Assembly: GCF_012273895.1 (NCBI RefSeq)
Contig: NC_052115.1
Location: forward strand, 124,001 to 188,000
Length of the DNA stretch: 64,000 nucleotides
Direction: 5' to 3'
Source of the DNA: Zerene cesonia
Lineage: Eukaryota > Arthropoda > Insecta > Lepidoptera > Pieridae
Part shown: positions 27,568 through 38,326 of the stretch, in pieces
Layout: each line of letters opens with the position of its first letter
Numbering within the stretch: position 1 is the stretch's first letter
Position numbers and translations under genes: made by a program
Notes under the pieces: model-generated
Databases searched by the model: none
What the model was told of the DNA's origin: nothing
Seen by the model: the letters and a program-made list of their open reading frames with translations, nothing else

Positions 27568-28463
27568 CTAGACTTCGATTGTAGGATTCGTTATATAATT
27601 GATGTCGTCGAGGTCCTTATCGAAGAAGCAGTGCGAGGGCTTGGCGGGCCCGAGGCGGCGGTGGCGCAGCATCAGGTAGAGCAGCAGGTTGTACTCCGAC
27701 GTGGCGTTCTGCACCGTGCGCAGCGTCGCCTCCACCTGCTCCTGCCGAGCGTCCCACACGCGAAGTCGCTCTATGCAATCTTTTAAGTATATGTTTAACT
27801 GGAAAATAAATTATCCAAAATAATCGACAAAAATTTAAATTTTTACGATATAATATAGACAATGTATAATTTACGTCTGTTAATTATATATGGCACATAT
27901 ATTGAGCTACCAAAATATTATATTAAGCAAGTATGAAGATACTTAAGATTTTGATTTTATTATCAGAAATTTACACTAGAACTAGATCTACTAAACATAA
28001 TATAAATCTAGCGCTAGAGAGATTTCAACTACTTATTTCTATTTACAATCAGTAATACACCCTTTAAGTTAAATATTAATTTACAGACTACCTTTAAAAT
28101 CCGTCTTTCCATTAGTTTTCTTTGTATCCAATCAAATAAATGTGTTATAACCGCCAATAGAATAAGTAACACTGTAAAAAATATATCAAGCGGTGGGAAG
28201 TCTAGCGAGAACCAATTATAAAACTCCGGTGACACCAACTGCCGAGTTATCGGCACTGGTGCTATCGTTAGCTCCTTCGAGCCAAAATCTGGAACATAAT
28301 ACTGTGCTGGTAGGAGCAACAGCGTCACCAGCGCCGTCACCAGAAGGCCGCTGGAGCACCCGTTTAACGGCATCGAAAGCCAACCCCGCCAGACTCTTCA
28401 CATCGCTCTCCCCAGAAGCCAGAAAGTACATAAATAACACACATAAAATTGATTCACGGCCAT
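27568..28463 (-). CDS. Small two-span membrane protein, 2 exons, 5' frame disturbed
   Basis: Two exons join cleanly: 28373(or 28463)-28092, then a GT-AG intron (donor GTAGTC, acceptor TTTTCCAG), then 27798-27568 ending at a stop. Both sides of the intron are phase 0. From the ATG at 28373 the product is 170 residues. It has hydrophobic segments at about 9-23 and 62-80 and a soluble, charged C-terminal part with a QEQVEATLRTVQNATSEYN stretch. A better-placed ATG at 28463 (AAAAAATGG) is in the same frame but meets a TGA at 28400-28398. Between them another frame reads as good protein (ESDVKSLAGLAFDAVKR). One base missing from the GGGG run near 28409 and one extra in the GGG near 28360 would explain this as sequence errors; otherwise the N-terminus is damaged. 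I do not recognise the family. It lies head-to-head with UROS. Confidence 0.6.
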
Positions 28464-28908
28464 AAAAAATATCTTTTTCTGTTTAATAAGTGACAGTAAT
28501 GTGTCAAAAGAATTTTTTTCCTTTTTTTGGACGTCATTTAGATAAAAGCATTTAGAAATACTGAATAAATTGCGGTATCAAACCAAGGTCTTAAAACTTT
28601 TACTATTCATTAAAATATTATATGCGTTCGCTTGGTTTTACTTTAAATGTCGTGTAGGCTTTGCTTTACCTTTGACTTGACATAATGTGTCTATGGACAT
28701 AACACTTCATTGCCAAAATGAATTACTGGAAATGTCATGTGTGACAACTGACAACAATCAACATCTGTATATTGTCACTAGGAACAAGGAAGAAATTGTA
28801 AAAACTAAAAACAGGCTATTAACTATTCATTAATAAACGGAAGGACAATTTAATGATAACATTTTTGTAATAAAATGATTCTTTTCTTGAAAATAACGTA
28901 GACATCAC
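28464..28908. promoter_or_regulatory. Bidirectional promoter region
   Basis: About 0.5 kb separates the start of the minus-strand membrane-protein gene from the UROS 5' untranslated exon, so the two divergent genes very likely share this promoter. No TATA box stands out, as is usual for housekeeping genes. The start sites themselves cannot be placed from sequence. Confidence 0.5.
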
Positions 28909-29105
28909 GTAAGTTTCCGCACATTTTGTTTGATTAAACAATCAGTGTAAAGCACTAGTGTAATAAAGAAGTTTTCCATCTCATTAAGAATTCAATGCCT
29001 TACATATTTCTCTCCATGTTTCCTGCACTTTCAGGGTCAGCCTTGTTATGTAGCAAACAACAAAACAAAGAGCAAACAATTAATGATGCAAATAAAATTG
29101 AAACT

Positions 29106-29858
29106 ATGAAGAAAGTCGTTTTATTTAAGAGTTTGTCAGAGGACTATAAGAAAGCATTCAGTGACCATAACTATGAAGCCATATTCGTCGAGCCGTTGGA
29201 ATTTGTGTTCATAAACCTACAAGAGCTTAGTGAAAAACTGCAGCAAAACGATTATGATGGTATTATATTGACAAGCCCGAGGGCTATTGAAGCTGTATCC
29301 AAGTGTTGGTCACCTTCGAAATTCGTAATATGGAATACAAAGCGGGTATACACTGTTGGAGAAGCGAGCAGTCGCAAAATCAAACAGCTGCTAGGTCTGG
29401 ATGCGCTCGGCGAAACATCAGGCAGTGCAGAAAACTTGGCAAAAGTGATGAGCTCAGAAAATGCAGTATCAAGTAAGTTTCTCTACCCCTGTGGCAACTT
29501 GCGTTCTGAGATCTTACCAAATGTCCTACAAGGAGCGGGCATCACGATTGATGCTCTAACTGTCTATGAAACTAAAGAGAATGAGCATTTAAGGGAAAGT
29601 TTGATTGACCTAAATAACAACATCAACCCGTGTTGTATGGTGTTCTTCAGTCCCTCCGGGTGTGAGTATATTTACAGACAACTGCAGACATTCAACAACA
29701 AGCTCTCTATATTACCACATTTTGCAATTGGCAACTCAACGGCACATAAAATAGAGAACTTAGGAGTAGAAATAGCAGGAGTAGCGGCCAAACCTAAGGC
29801 GGAGAGTGTGATTGAGTCTGTGCAGCTTTACTTTAGAACTTTGGAAGCATGTAGTTAA
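29106..29858 (+). CDS. UROS: Uroporphyrinogen-III synthase
   Basis: Makes uroporphyrinogen III from hydroxymethylbilane, the ring-closing and D-ring-inverting fourth step of heme synthesis, in the cytosol. The 250-residue product has the usual length and two-lobed layout of the HemD family: TSPRAIEAV at 56-64, YTVGEASSRKI at 82-92, YPCGNLRSEILP at 127-138, AGITIDALTVYET at 144-156, FFSPSGCEY at 180-188 and AIGNSTAHKIENLG at 207-220. The frame is open from 28995, but I choose the ATG at 29106. The segment before it looks like the end of an intron in the 5' untranslated region (donor CAC|GTAAGT at 28909, acceptor CACTTTCAG ending at 29034), and MKKVVLFKS is a typical family start. After splicing, a two-codon ATG TAG upstream frame remains in the leader. 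The coding part has no introns. The family is sparsely conserved, but several motifs agree. Confidence 0.9.
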   Translation: MKKVVLFKSLSEDYKKAFSDHNYEAIFVEPLEFVFINLQELSEKLQQNDYDGIILTSPRAIEAVSKCWSPSKFVIWNTKRVYTVGEASSRKIKQLLGLDALGETSGSAENLAKVMSSENAVSSKFLYPCGNLRSEILPNVLQGAGITIDALTVYETKENEHLRESLIDLNNNINPCCMVFFSPSGCEYIYRQLQTFNNKLSILPHFAIGNSTAHKIENLGVEIAGVAAKPKAESVIESVQLYFRTLEACS

Positions 29859-29952
29859 TGGTACAAATATTACATATATGGTGTTGGTTATGTATATAAT
29901 TTTATCGACTGTTATTATTTTTACTCGAATATAAGTTTATTAAAGTTTTGTA

Positions 29953-29958
29953 AATAAA
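29953..29958 (+). terminator. Poly(A) signal of UROS
   Basis: An AATAAA about 95 bases after the UROS stop codon, in the expected position for 3' end formation. Confidence 0.7.
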
Positions 29959-30074
29959 AGCGGGTATTATTCACTCATTTAATCTCCTTTTCTTGTAACA
30001 TCTCTATACAAATACTCTAATATATACATAGTGAACATTCAATACAACTTCATTTGTAATTGCTACTGTTTTAG

Positions 30075-30340
30075 TAGCCTAGGTGGCGCAGTAGTCAGCG
30101 CTTAAGTCTCATAATCTTAACTTCATTTGTACCTGCTTCCTTAATTTTTTTTTTATATATAGTGGACAACTGAGCTGGTGGTTTGCCTCATGGTAAACGA
30201 TCACCACCGCCCATGAACATTCGCCGAGGCTCAGACCCCGCTGCCCGCTTTTAAGGGATAAGGTATGAGGAAAGAATTGATGACTGGAAAGAAGGAATGG
30301 ACTGGGAAGGGCGAGGAAAAGGAAATAGGCCAATCCTTAA
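30075..30340. repeat. Composite SINE head plus MITE-like repeat
   Basis: At 30078-30115 a tRNA-Met-like 5' half is recognisable (TGGCGCAGTAGTCAGCGC and a loop with CAT). It runs into a repeat typified by GAGCTGGTGGTTTGCCTCAT and 'cgatcaccaccgcccatgaa'. Copies of that second repeat lie at 32.94-33.08, 52.06-52.28 (inverted) and 60.96-61.17 kb. Confidence 0.6.
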
Positions 30341-30375
30341 TTATTTATTTGCTAAAAAGTTAAGCACAGCTTAAA

Positions 30376-33300
30376 TCAAACATCTTCTTCTGTGGGGGGA
30401 GGCTGCCTAAGCTGTCGAGATCGTTCTGCTGCATCCCATCTCTTGGTCACTGACACATATGTTACAATAGCACTTGCTGTTGCAATCCCCGCATTGAGAA
30501 TAGTTAGCGGCTGAAATTAAATAAGAAAATTTAATGCTAGTCAAAAATAGCGCAAGCTCTCACGTGTAGATATATGGGGATATTATATTTTTTAAAAACC
30601 CTCTGCGGAGGCCTGTGTCCCAGTGTGCAGTGGGAACGTATATGGGCTGATAATGATGACATTTTTTTAAGTTATTTATACTATTTTATCAAAGCACTAT
30701 AAACTGAACTTTAAAATCTCTTTGGTTTACCCATAAAATTCTTATTTCGAGAATTTTATTATTAGGACAGTGAATGTAAACTGACGCACAATTTGTGCTC
30801 ACATTTCCGTATTGCTTGCATAAGTTTATACGTAAATCCCAATATTGGGAGCATAAAAGTGATTCCGAAGGCCAGTTGTGACAAAAATTCCGTGTCGCAC
30901 CAAACAAGCCATAGGGGTTAATAAACTCCTACGTTATATATTACGCATATTCCTTTTTTAAAGACATTCTTGCATAATTTTCAAATGAATAAATTTATCT
31001 TATCAGGTTTTTATATGGAAAATCTATGTGTACCATAATTTTACGAATCTATTTACACATACGGATTGCAGGATTCTACTACCTCAGACCAAAAGAATAT
31101 AAATAGGCATTTCTTAATAATACACTGGCAGCTGCAGATGCATTTATAATTTAATTAACGACTTCCTAATGGTCTAGTATAAATGTATCGTCTATGCTAG
31201 TGACTTGTTGAGAGGTCACATTGACAAACAAACAACAGTTACAAAATTATTAATCTTCACGATGTTGACATTGATTCTGCATTTGTTATTAAAAATATAT
31301 ATTATTTATCATTGGTTGCAGTGATTAAGGCCTTCGCCGCATAAGCGAGCAAAAGCTAAATTAATTTGCATATTATCATCACTCCAACCTCCAATAGGGA
31401 AATAAATCAACTTTAGAAGTTCTCCTAAACAGAATTCCGGTAGCGTGCGCAGATGCACTGAGCTATGTTCCCGAAGTGGGAGCAAATGTAGGTTGATATT
31501 GAAGAATATTGATTAGGAATAACAGTTTACCCCCTGCACGTAGTCTGTAACGCGCTCCATCTCGCACAGCACCAGGCTGAGCACCCCCGTCACCAGCAGC
31601 GTTGCGCCGATCACCGTCGATATTATTATATCCTATCAGATTTCATCATTTAGTATGTCAATATATGTGCATCTAATGCGATTGCTTAAATATTATAGGT
31701 ATGTTCAATTATCCTACCTAAACAACATTTTGGTAAAAGGGATTTTTTTTTAAATAGAATATTTTTTATCACGAGGTGGGATTCGAACCCGCGTCGTTTT
31801 GCCAAACCGTAGCAACGACGTGATCGACATAAAGACGCAGGTTCGAATACGCCTCGTGAACAATTTTTTTTCTGTTCTTTAAAAAAAATCTCATTTATAA
31901 AGCATTTAAATGTTATTAAACTAAAAATTAAGATTTTTTTTATAGTTTTTATTGTTAAACATATAAAGATTTACAAAGTAGGTATCTATTTAACTTGTTT
32001 AATCTGACCTATACAGTACTAAAATTAACGAGGAACTTGGTCACTATCTTTTTAAAGATACATGTTTTTCTTAAAAACCTCTCTCTTTTATCACTGAAAA
32101 GATACATTACTCATTAGTATTATTAAATACACGCGGTCCGCCCCGGCTTTGTCCGTGGTACATATATAGCCTATAGCCTTCTTCAATAAATGGGCTATCT
32201 AACACTGAAATAATTTTTCAATTCGGACCAGTAGTTCCTGAGATTAGTGCGTTCAAAAATCATACAAACAAACTTTTCAGCTTTATAATATTAGTATAGA
32301 TTAAATTCTGGTGTTGCTATGTTTGTTACTATTCCCTCGAAATTTTTTATGTATAGGTATAATTTTAACTATGTTGGTAGAGAAAAGGCAAGTATTATCT
32401 ATTTCGCTAGGTGAGAGTGGCCTAGCAGTATGCTCAACTAGTCTTTTGCTCGCAGCCTATCATAAAACATTAAAATCGGTCCAGCCGCTAAGGTGGAGTT
32501 CAGTGAAATATGTAAAATAAAGTTGTGTTAGTGTTTAACTAATAAGACTTATGAATAATGCCTTCAGCAACGGCTGAACAAATTTTCATGGTTTGTTGTT
32601 TTTCTCCACTTGATGCAAGATGATAAACGATACGCAAAATCATTGTAAAATTTAAATTCTACTCAAGCGGAGCGAGGCATGCTAGTACACGGAAAAATGC
32701 AACGTACCAAATGTTATTAAGGTCACGCATCTCATACCGTAATCAGCCAATGGAACAACGGCGGTTGTCAAATATTTTATTTAATTTTAAATAAAATATT
32801 TGCACAATTACGCGGTACTGTAAATATTCACAGGCCAACATTGCGGTTATTAAATAGAGCTAGGTAGGTACGTATATATGAATTGGAAAGTTAATATTAC
32901 TAGATAAATATTTTAAACTACACAATTAATATGTAACTTTTTTTTTTTATGTCATAGCGGACAGCTGAGCTGGTGGTTCGCCTGATGGTACGCGATCACC
33001 ACCGCCCATAAAAATTCGCAAAGGTAGTACCTCTGTGAATGCGCTAACCGATATTCACACCCTTCCGTCTGACCTCCGACATGTACTATCAGACTAATAT
33101 TATAGATGTGAAAGTTTGTTTGGATGTTTGTTCGTCAATCACTCTGAATCTACAGAACGCATTTTCATGAAATTTGGTATACAGACAGGGCGCATAGCCG
33201 ACCTGGGGTGATATTCTTAAGTACCGAATTTATTTTCAGAATCTTGTATGTAGCTTTCAAATAACCTGAGATAAAACAGTGGTTATAAACATATAAGCAA

Positions 33301-34463
33301 CTTAAATCGCCGCGCGTGTTTCAAGCTACAAAAACCGAGGCGCATAGACCAGGTTGCTGCAGTGGTTTGCCTATTGCGTCAGAAAATATGAAACTAAAAA
33401 ACTACATCAATCGAGTGTGTGTTGAAATGTGCATCACTGAAAAGAAGCTTGTGTAGCCACAGCTTCGTTTAGTTTGGCCTTACTATACTTACAGTAAACA
33501 ACCATGCCGTTGGTGCATAATTAGTAATGGATAAGGCAGATCCGCTGAAAAGGCAAGCGAGCGCGGCCGCCGACACGAGCGCCACGACGGCGGCCGCCGA
33601 CACAAGCCGCGGGGCGCCCGCGCATCCCCCGCCCGTTAAATGCAGCACGGCAGATATTAGACATAGGATCTATACGAGTTTTTCTAGTTTTATAATATAA
33701 TCGTCTTTTATATTCTATTATTATTTTATATTTTAAAATTCTCGACTCACATCGGTCACAAACTATCGCAAGAATGCCGAAACCCACAAGTGTAAGTCAT
33801 TTTCAAATGTCATTGCATGGGAGTCAATCCTACTAATATTATAAATGCGAAATAAGTTTGTGAGGATGGAAGTATGTGTATGTGTATGTTTGTTACTCTT
33901 TCACACAAAAACTACTGAACCCATTGCAATGAAATTTGGTACGTAGATGGCTAGACAACTGGAATAACAATGGAATAATATAGGCAACTTTTTATCACGA
34001 TATTCCTACGGGATACAGACTTACGCGGGTAAAACCGCGAGGCGCAGCTAGTATTCTTACATTTACTATATTGTAATATTCTTATATTGAATGGTATCAA
34101 TGCTTGTACGCATGTGAGTGACCCAGGTCAGAGTGACAGTTGCCTACCGATTAAGACTACTGCTAATTATTTCCATTCAATTAGATTTCTTTATGTAAAA
34201 CTAGGAAGTATCTAGTTTAACAACTAGATACTTCCTAGTTTTACGTATACACGACCCTATAGGAACTCAATTACAAGAGATCGCTCGACATTATCATTCT
34301 AGTTGTAGCTTCGTGAATAACATAATGATATACTTACAACAGACGCAACTTTCAACACCCCCTCCGCAGACATAAACAACACATTTTCGTGGTAATACTG
34401 TTTCAGTATTGCGCTTTCTGTATCCCACGGTGTCACGCGAGACGCGCTGCGTGTTCCGTTCAT
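30376..34463 (-). CDS. Four-span MARVEL-like membrane protein A (4 exons)
   Basis: Exons 34463-34338, 33669-33493, 31632-31531 and 30510-30376 join with GT-AG junctions, all in phase 0, into a 179-residue protein. The start ATG opens MNGTRSASRV. Four hydrophobic helices lie at about 36-54, 63-83, 101-124 and 136-156. N- and C-termini are short and hydrophilic (tail RQLRQPPPTEEDV), as expected for a protein with both ends in the cytosol. Size and topology fit the MARVEL/CMTM class of vesicle and junction membrane proteins; claudin-like or other tetraspan families are alternatives because no unique signature is visible. The last helix and tail are encoded together in exon 4. A poly(A) signal (AATAAA on the minus strand, 30349-30344) lies 26 bases after the stop. 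Its tandem neighbour at 38.3-41.6 kb has the same exon plan. UROS converges on its 3' end. Confidence 0.75.
31765..31935. repeat. Head-to-head tRNA-like SINE fragments in an intron
   Basis: The left part reads TCACGAGGTGGGATTCGAAC (a tRNA T-arm in minus orientation). The right part, from about 31833, carries the same arm in plus orientation (GACGCAGGTTCGAATACGCC) followed by the SINE body also found at 4.96-5.04 kb. Together they form an imperfect inverted repeat in the intron before exon 3 of membrane protein gene A. Confidence 0.65.
32120..32300 (+). repeat. Dispersed repeat fragment (family A)
   Basis: CGGTCCGCCCCGGC head, 'gtggtacatatatagcct' and the end 'ctttataatattagtataga' match the other copies. 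It sits in an intron of membrane protein gene A. Confidence 0.65.
32769..32802. repeat. Perfect 16-bp palindrome
   Basis: Arms 32769-32784 and 32787-32802 are exact reverse complements with a two-base centre. AT-rich and intronic; possibly a chance or cruciform-prone site. Confidence 0.85.
32940..33280. repeat. Two adjacent repeat fragments in an intron
   Basis: 32940-33080 is the 'gagctggtggttcgcctgatggt' MITE-like repeat. From about 33090 follows a family-A-type fragment ('actaatattatagatgtgaaagtttg', 'catgaaatttggtatacaga'). Confidence 0.6.
33822..34058 (-). repeat. Dispersed repeat fragment (family A), inverted
   Basis: Begins ATCCTACTAATATTATAAAT and ends 'cgcggg..aaaaccgcgaggcgcagctagta', the reverse orientation of the 7.0 kb copy. 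It lies in intron 1 of membrane protein gene A. Confidence 0.75.
34195..34244. repeat. Perfect 23-bp hairpin in intron 1
   Basis: Left arm 34195-34217 and right arm 34222-34244 are exact reverse complements around the four-base loop TAAC. It sits between a repeat copy and the splice donor of exon 1 of membrane protein gene A. Confidence 0.9.
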
Positions 34464-37400
34464 TTTACATTTTCAAAACTTCACCTACAGTGCCGGTATG
34501 ATGTTTAAAAAAAAAATGCTACAATATCGAGCTTCGTTTAAAATCAATCGAGATAAGGCGATAAGATCTAGTGAGCATTATTGATATAAAAGACATTAAG
34601 AGTGTACCAATTAGTGTACTCGGCTTCAATTGAAGTGTTTGATAATCTTTCAATGATCGTAGATAATGTAGCAATGCTTTTACTGGAATGAAACTGGTTA
34701 TTGACTTTTGACTATTTATTTATGTAATAGTAATTGGGAAAGTATGTAATTCTTAAGTCGTCCTATTAAAGTTGTAAACTGTATTATATAACTTAAGACG
34801 AATTCGCTCGTTTCGAAGCAATACAAAGCTTCGACTACCCTTTCCTTAAAATACTATAATTAGGCGCTGATTCTTTACGGTAATAAAGATTAGGGTACGT
34901 CGTATGTACTCAAAATAAAACCCACACTAGTATAAAAACCATATAATATATTATGTATTACCATTAAAAGTTAAAAGTAAACGATACTCGCACAAATTTG
35001 TCAAGTCCACACATTACGTTCGTCAATTTTAATATCGTAAAACAACTTTTACGCTTTACATAAGGCAAGAGGACTGAAGCTGCATAATTATTTCATAAAT
35101 AACATAAATCCTGCGGTCTGTGACAATTCCCGTAAACATACTTGTAAAGAATAGTATAAGTTAAAAGTAGATGGCAAACTGTATTAGTGCGTACGCGCAG
35201 GCAGTATTTGGGTACAGTATCTTAATAAGACAAAGGGCCAGAGCCGCATCTATCATACAGAAGAAAGCTAAAGAATTCATTCCAACAGACAGCGGCCGTT
35301 TACAAATATGCCATTTATTTTGAGGGCAGAGTCGTGTTGACACAATATACCTTCAAAATATGGATTTTCAAGCACTTGCACAACAAAGTCATAAAAAATG
35401 GTCACACGGAAAATGAAAACTTAGTGTTAACTTTGCAAGTAATCAGCTATTCAGCTTACAAATACTATGCTCTGTTATAAAATTATAACAAAGCTTAATT
35501 AATCCGGAGCAAGCGTAAAGCAGTTATCACACAATTCGCAGATATGCAAACATCAAACACATTATAATATCTCTTTGTGATAATGTTCCATACAGACTAC
35601 GAGCTTTGCTGTAGCAGCTGGCCCACAAGCCAAACTATAAGACCGCAGAAAAGTATCGCTAGAACCGTCAAAGGTGTACAATAACAAGTGTTACATAATA
35701 AAGGGCTAAAACGTGACTAGACAATAAATATATTAATACGAAGTAACTAAAAACTTTGTGTATGAAGTTAAAAAACTCGTGATATGTACACTACAATATA
35801 AAAATAATGCTTTCACTGGAATTACATTATTGATTACAATTATTAGTTATACATAAGATTAGATAATTTAATAATTACCAAAGTTGTTTTACTATTTCCA
35901 AGAGTATTTCCTTCACCGCACGTAGCCCTGGAGCCATTTGCCACTAACATCACCATATATTTTATTGAAAACAATTTGATTATATTAAATATAAGGAAAT
36001 TAATTTAAGGTATGAACTAAACAGAATTGTTTCGATAGCCAAATTATTATATTTAGACCCATTCTATCCGCAATTAAAAAACCTCAAAATTACGTCATAC
36101 AACAAAAGAAATTAAAATTTCCATTATTTTTGTGTATACACAGATAGCACCAGGGCCACAACGTCAAATCGTCAGTAGAAACGTTCTAAGCTCATGGCGC
36201 GAGTACGACAGAAAGACAGTACAAAATTATCTCTATAACAATACTTATGTTTATCGGATCTTACGCTAATTTCGCCGCCATCGCGGCTAGTGTCGAGACG
36301 ACACAAGAATTACACGTAACATAATGTTTAATACTCATTTATTTTGCTCTGTGTCAGAACTGAATGTTTCATGTTACACTACAATGCATTGACTATTGGT
36401 TAATAGAAATATATCTTCTACAATTATTGTTGCTAAGAAAACACAGTACTTGTGTTATTGATTATTTAAAAGGAAGCTCTTCGGTCAATTATTCTTGAAT
36501 TTAAACAATTCAAAGTTGGGGCTTACAAGTTCTGACATAAAGCAAGAAAACATTCCTTTCCGATTAAATGCACATTATAAAGAGTCTACACAATGTTACA
36601 ATTAACGCAATGTCACCTAACTAAAAATTACCCTTTGGATACATGTGTACATACCTCAATAAATATACATTATGCACTAACACTACAATGCTGTCTGCAA
36701 AACAGTACCAAGTGAGATAAGTTTTTACAAGAAATAGAATCTTGATAACTGCCAGATCATCATTACAGAGTATAAACCTTAGGTCATACTGTTTAAACTT
36801 GCAGGTTCATTGCTTTTTTATCGCATTGCTCATTTGTACATTACTTGTGATGAGTCAAAATGGAAAATTATGTCTATCATCACACATGGTACTTTTTTGC
36901 ATTTCTCGGGAGGGGTAATATATGTCGGGAAAGGAAAGCATGTAAAATACAGACACAATAATCTAATTTGTGCAAAGTACTATGTAAAATGCTTACAGTA
37001 AATAAATAGATTATACCTACACAATATGGACTAGCATCAAAATCAGACTTGTTTTAAATTAATACAATAATAAATTAATTCAAAAATAAGCTTAAATCAA
37101 AAGAACAGTAAAATGAGATCTTCAATAAAGTTACATGCATAAAAATTGCAATGTAAGTAAAAATAATGTGCTTGCAATGATACAAATTAAAAACTCTTTA
37201 ATTTTACTCATTGACTATCTCCATGGCAGCATGCCTTATTACTATTATTAAAATGGAAAGCAGTGACCAACAAGAAACAAGCTTTTCACACACCAAAAAG
37301 TAATCAACATCACAAATGTTAATATTAGACACCAAAATCAACAAGTACACATCCTTGTCTCATTACACTACGACCACACTGAGATCAATAGACTAGAAAA

Positions 37401-38282
37401 ACAATGGACGTGAGCTCATAGGCGAAAATCTAGTGGCAGTTTTAGACGACCTCCATTTAGCAAACTATCACCTTTGCTCCAAACCTACACACTTGTATCT
37501 GTTATTGATCTCAATTAAAAGTTAACTTAGTTTCATACAAATATGACGAAATGCAATGTTGTAGATAACTAAAGAAAAAGTAATTAATTTACAGATACAG
37601 GTGGCATTACAAAACTTCTCCTATGTCGTACCAACCAAACAATTTTGGTCCTGGAAATGAAACATTATCAGTGCGCATCGCTGGTCCTATACGACTAAAC
37701 TAAATTAAACCTTAACATACTATACATGGGAGATCAATTCTAATGTTATCACTCGGGAATCTCTTCCTCAACTATAAAACTCTAACTTCTATAAAATATA
37801 TAAAAATTAGGGAGTGGCTGCCGATAGCCTCAAAAACTTCCTGGTTTTGTGCCAAAGTGCAGGGGATGGCGGACTGGCGCCCTTAATCAGGCATCTCCGC
37901 AGGAATGTGGAAAATCTCTAGTCATCGCATGGGGAATGGGGTGTTCCAATATTGTACAAGTGGGAAGTGTTTGTTATTATGCAGTAAAATATTTGTACCA
38001 TAATGCTCATTTTTAAACATCCAACAAAATGGTATAATATCTATTGATTTCCTCTTCCCCCAATTAGTACCGAACATTGATATAACATTATATCAAAATT
38101 ACAAATACTTAAAATACCTAATTGAGATCATAAATAGACTAAACAGAGACCATAAAAGAGATTCAATAAAATATGACGTGTGCCAATAGAACCGATCCTC
38201 ACTCACCTACAATCCACCTCGCCAATACTATGTAACCCTAAACACTTCCCACTGGCACTGCACTACACATCACTGATCACAG
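34464..38282. other. Region between the two membrane-protein genes
   Basis: No exon-like segment is seen. The right part (roughly 36-38.3 kb) lies just downstream of the stop of membrane protein gene B and may be its long 3' untranslated region; this is inference. The left part should hold the promoter of gene A. Confidence 0.45.
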
Positions 38283-38326
38283 TCACGTCACGTCACGCGA
38301 TGTCGCGTTTAGAAGTCGGTGTGTCA

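Noticed and set aside
28193..28465. Plus-strand 90-codon frame at 28.2-28.46 kb
   Set aside because: Antisense to the membrane-protein exon, with no features of its own.
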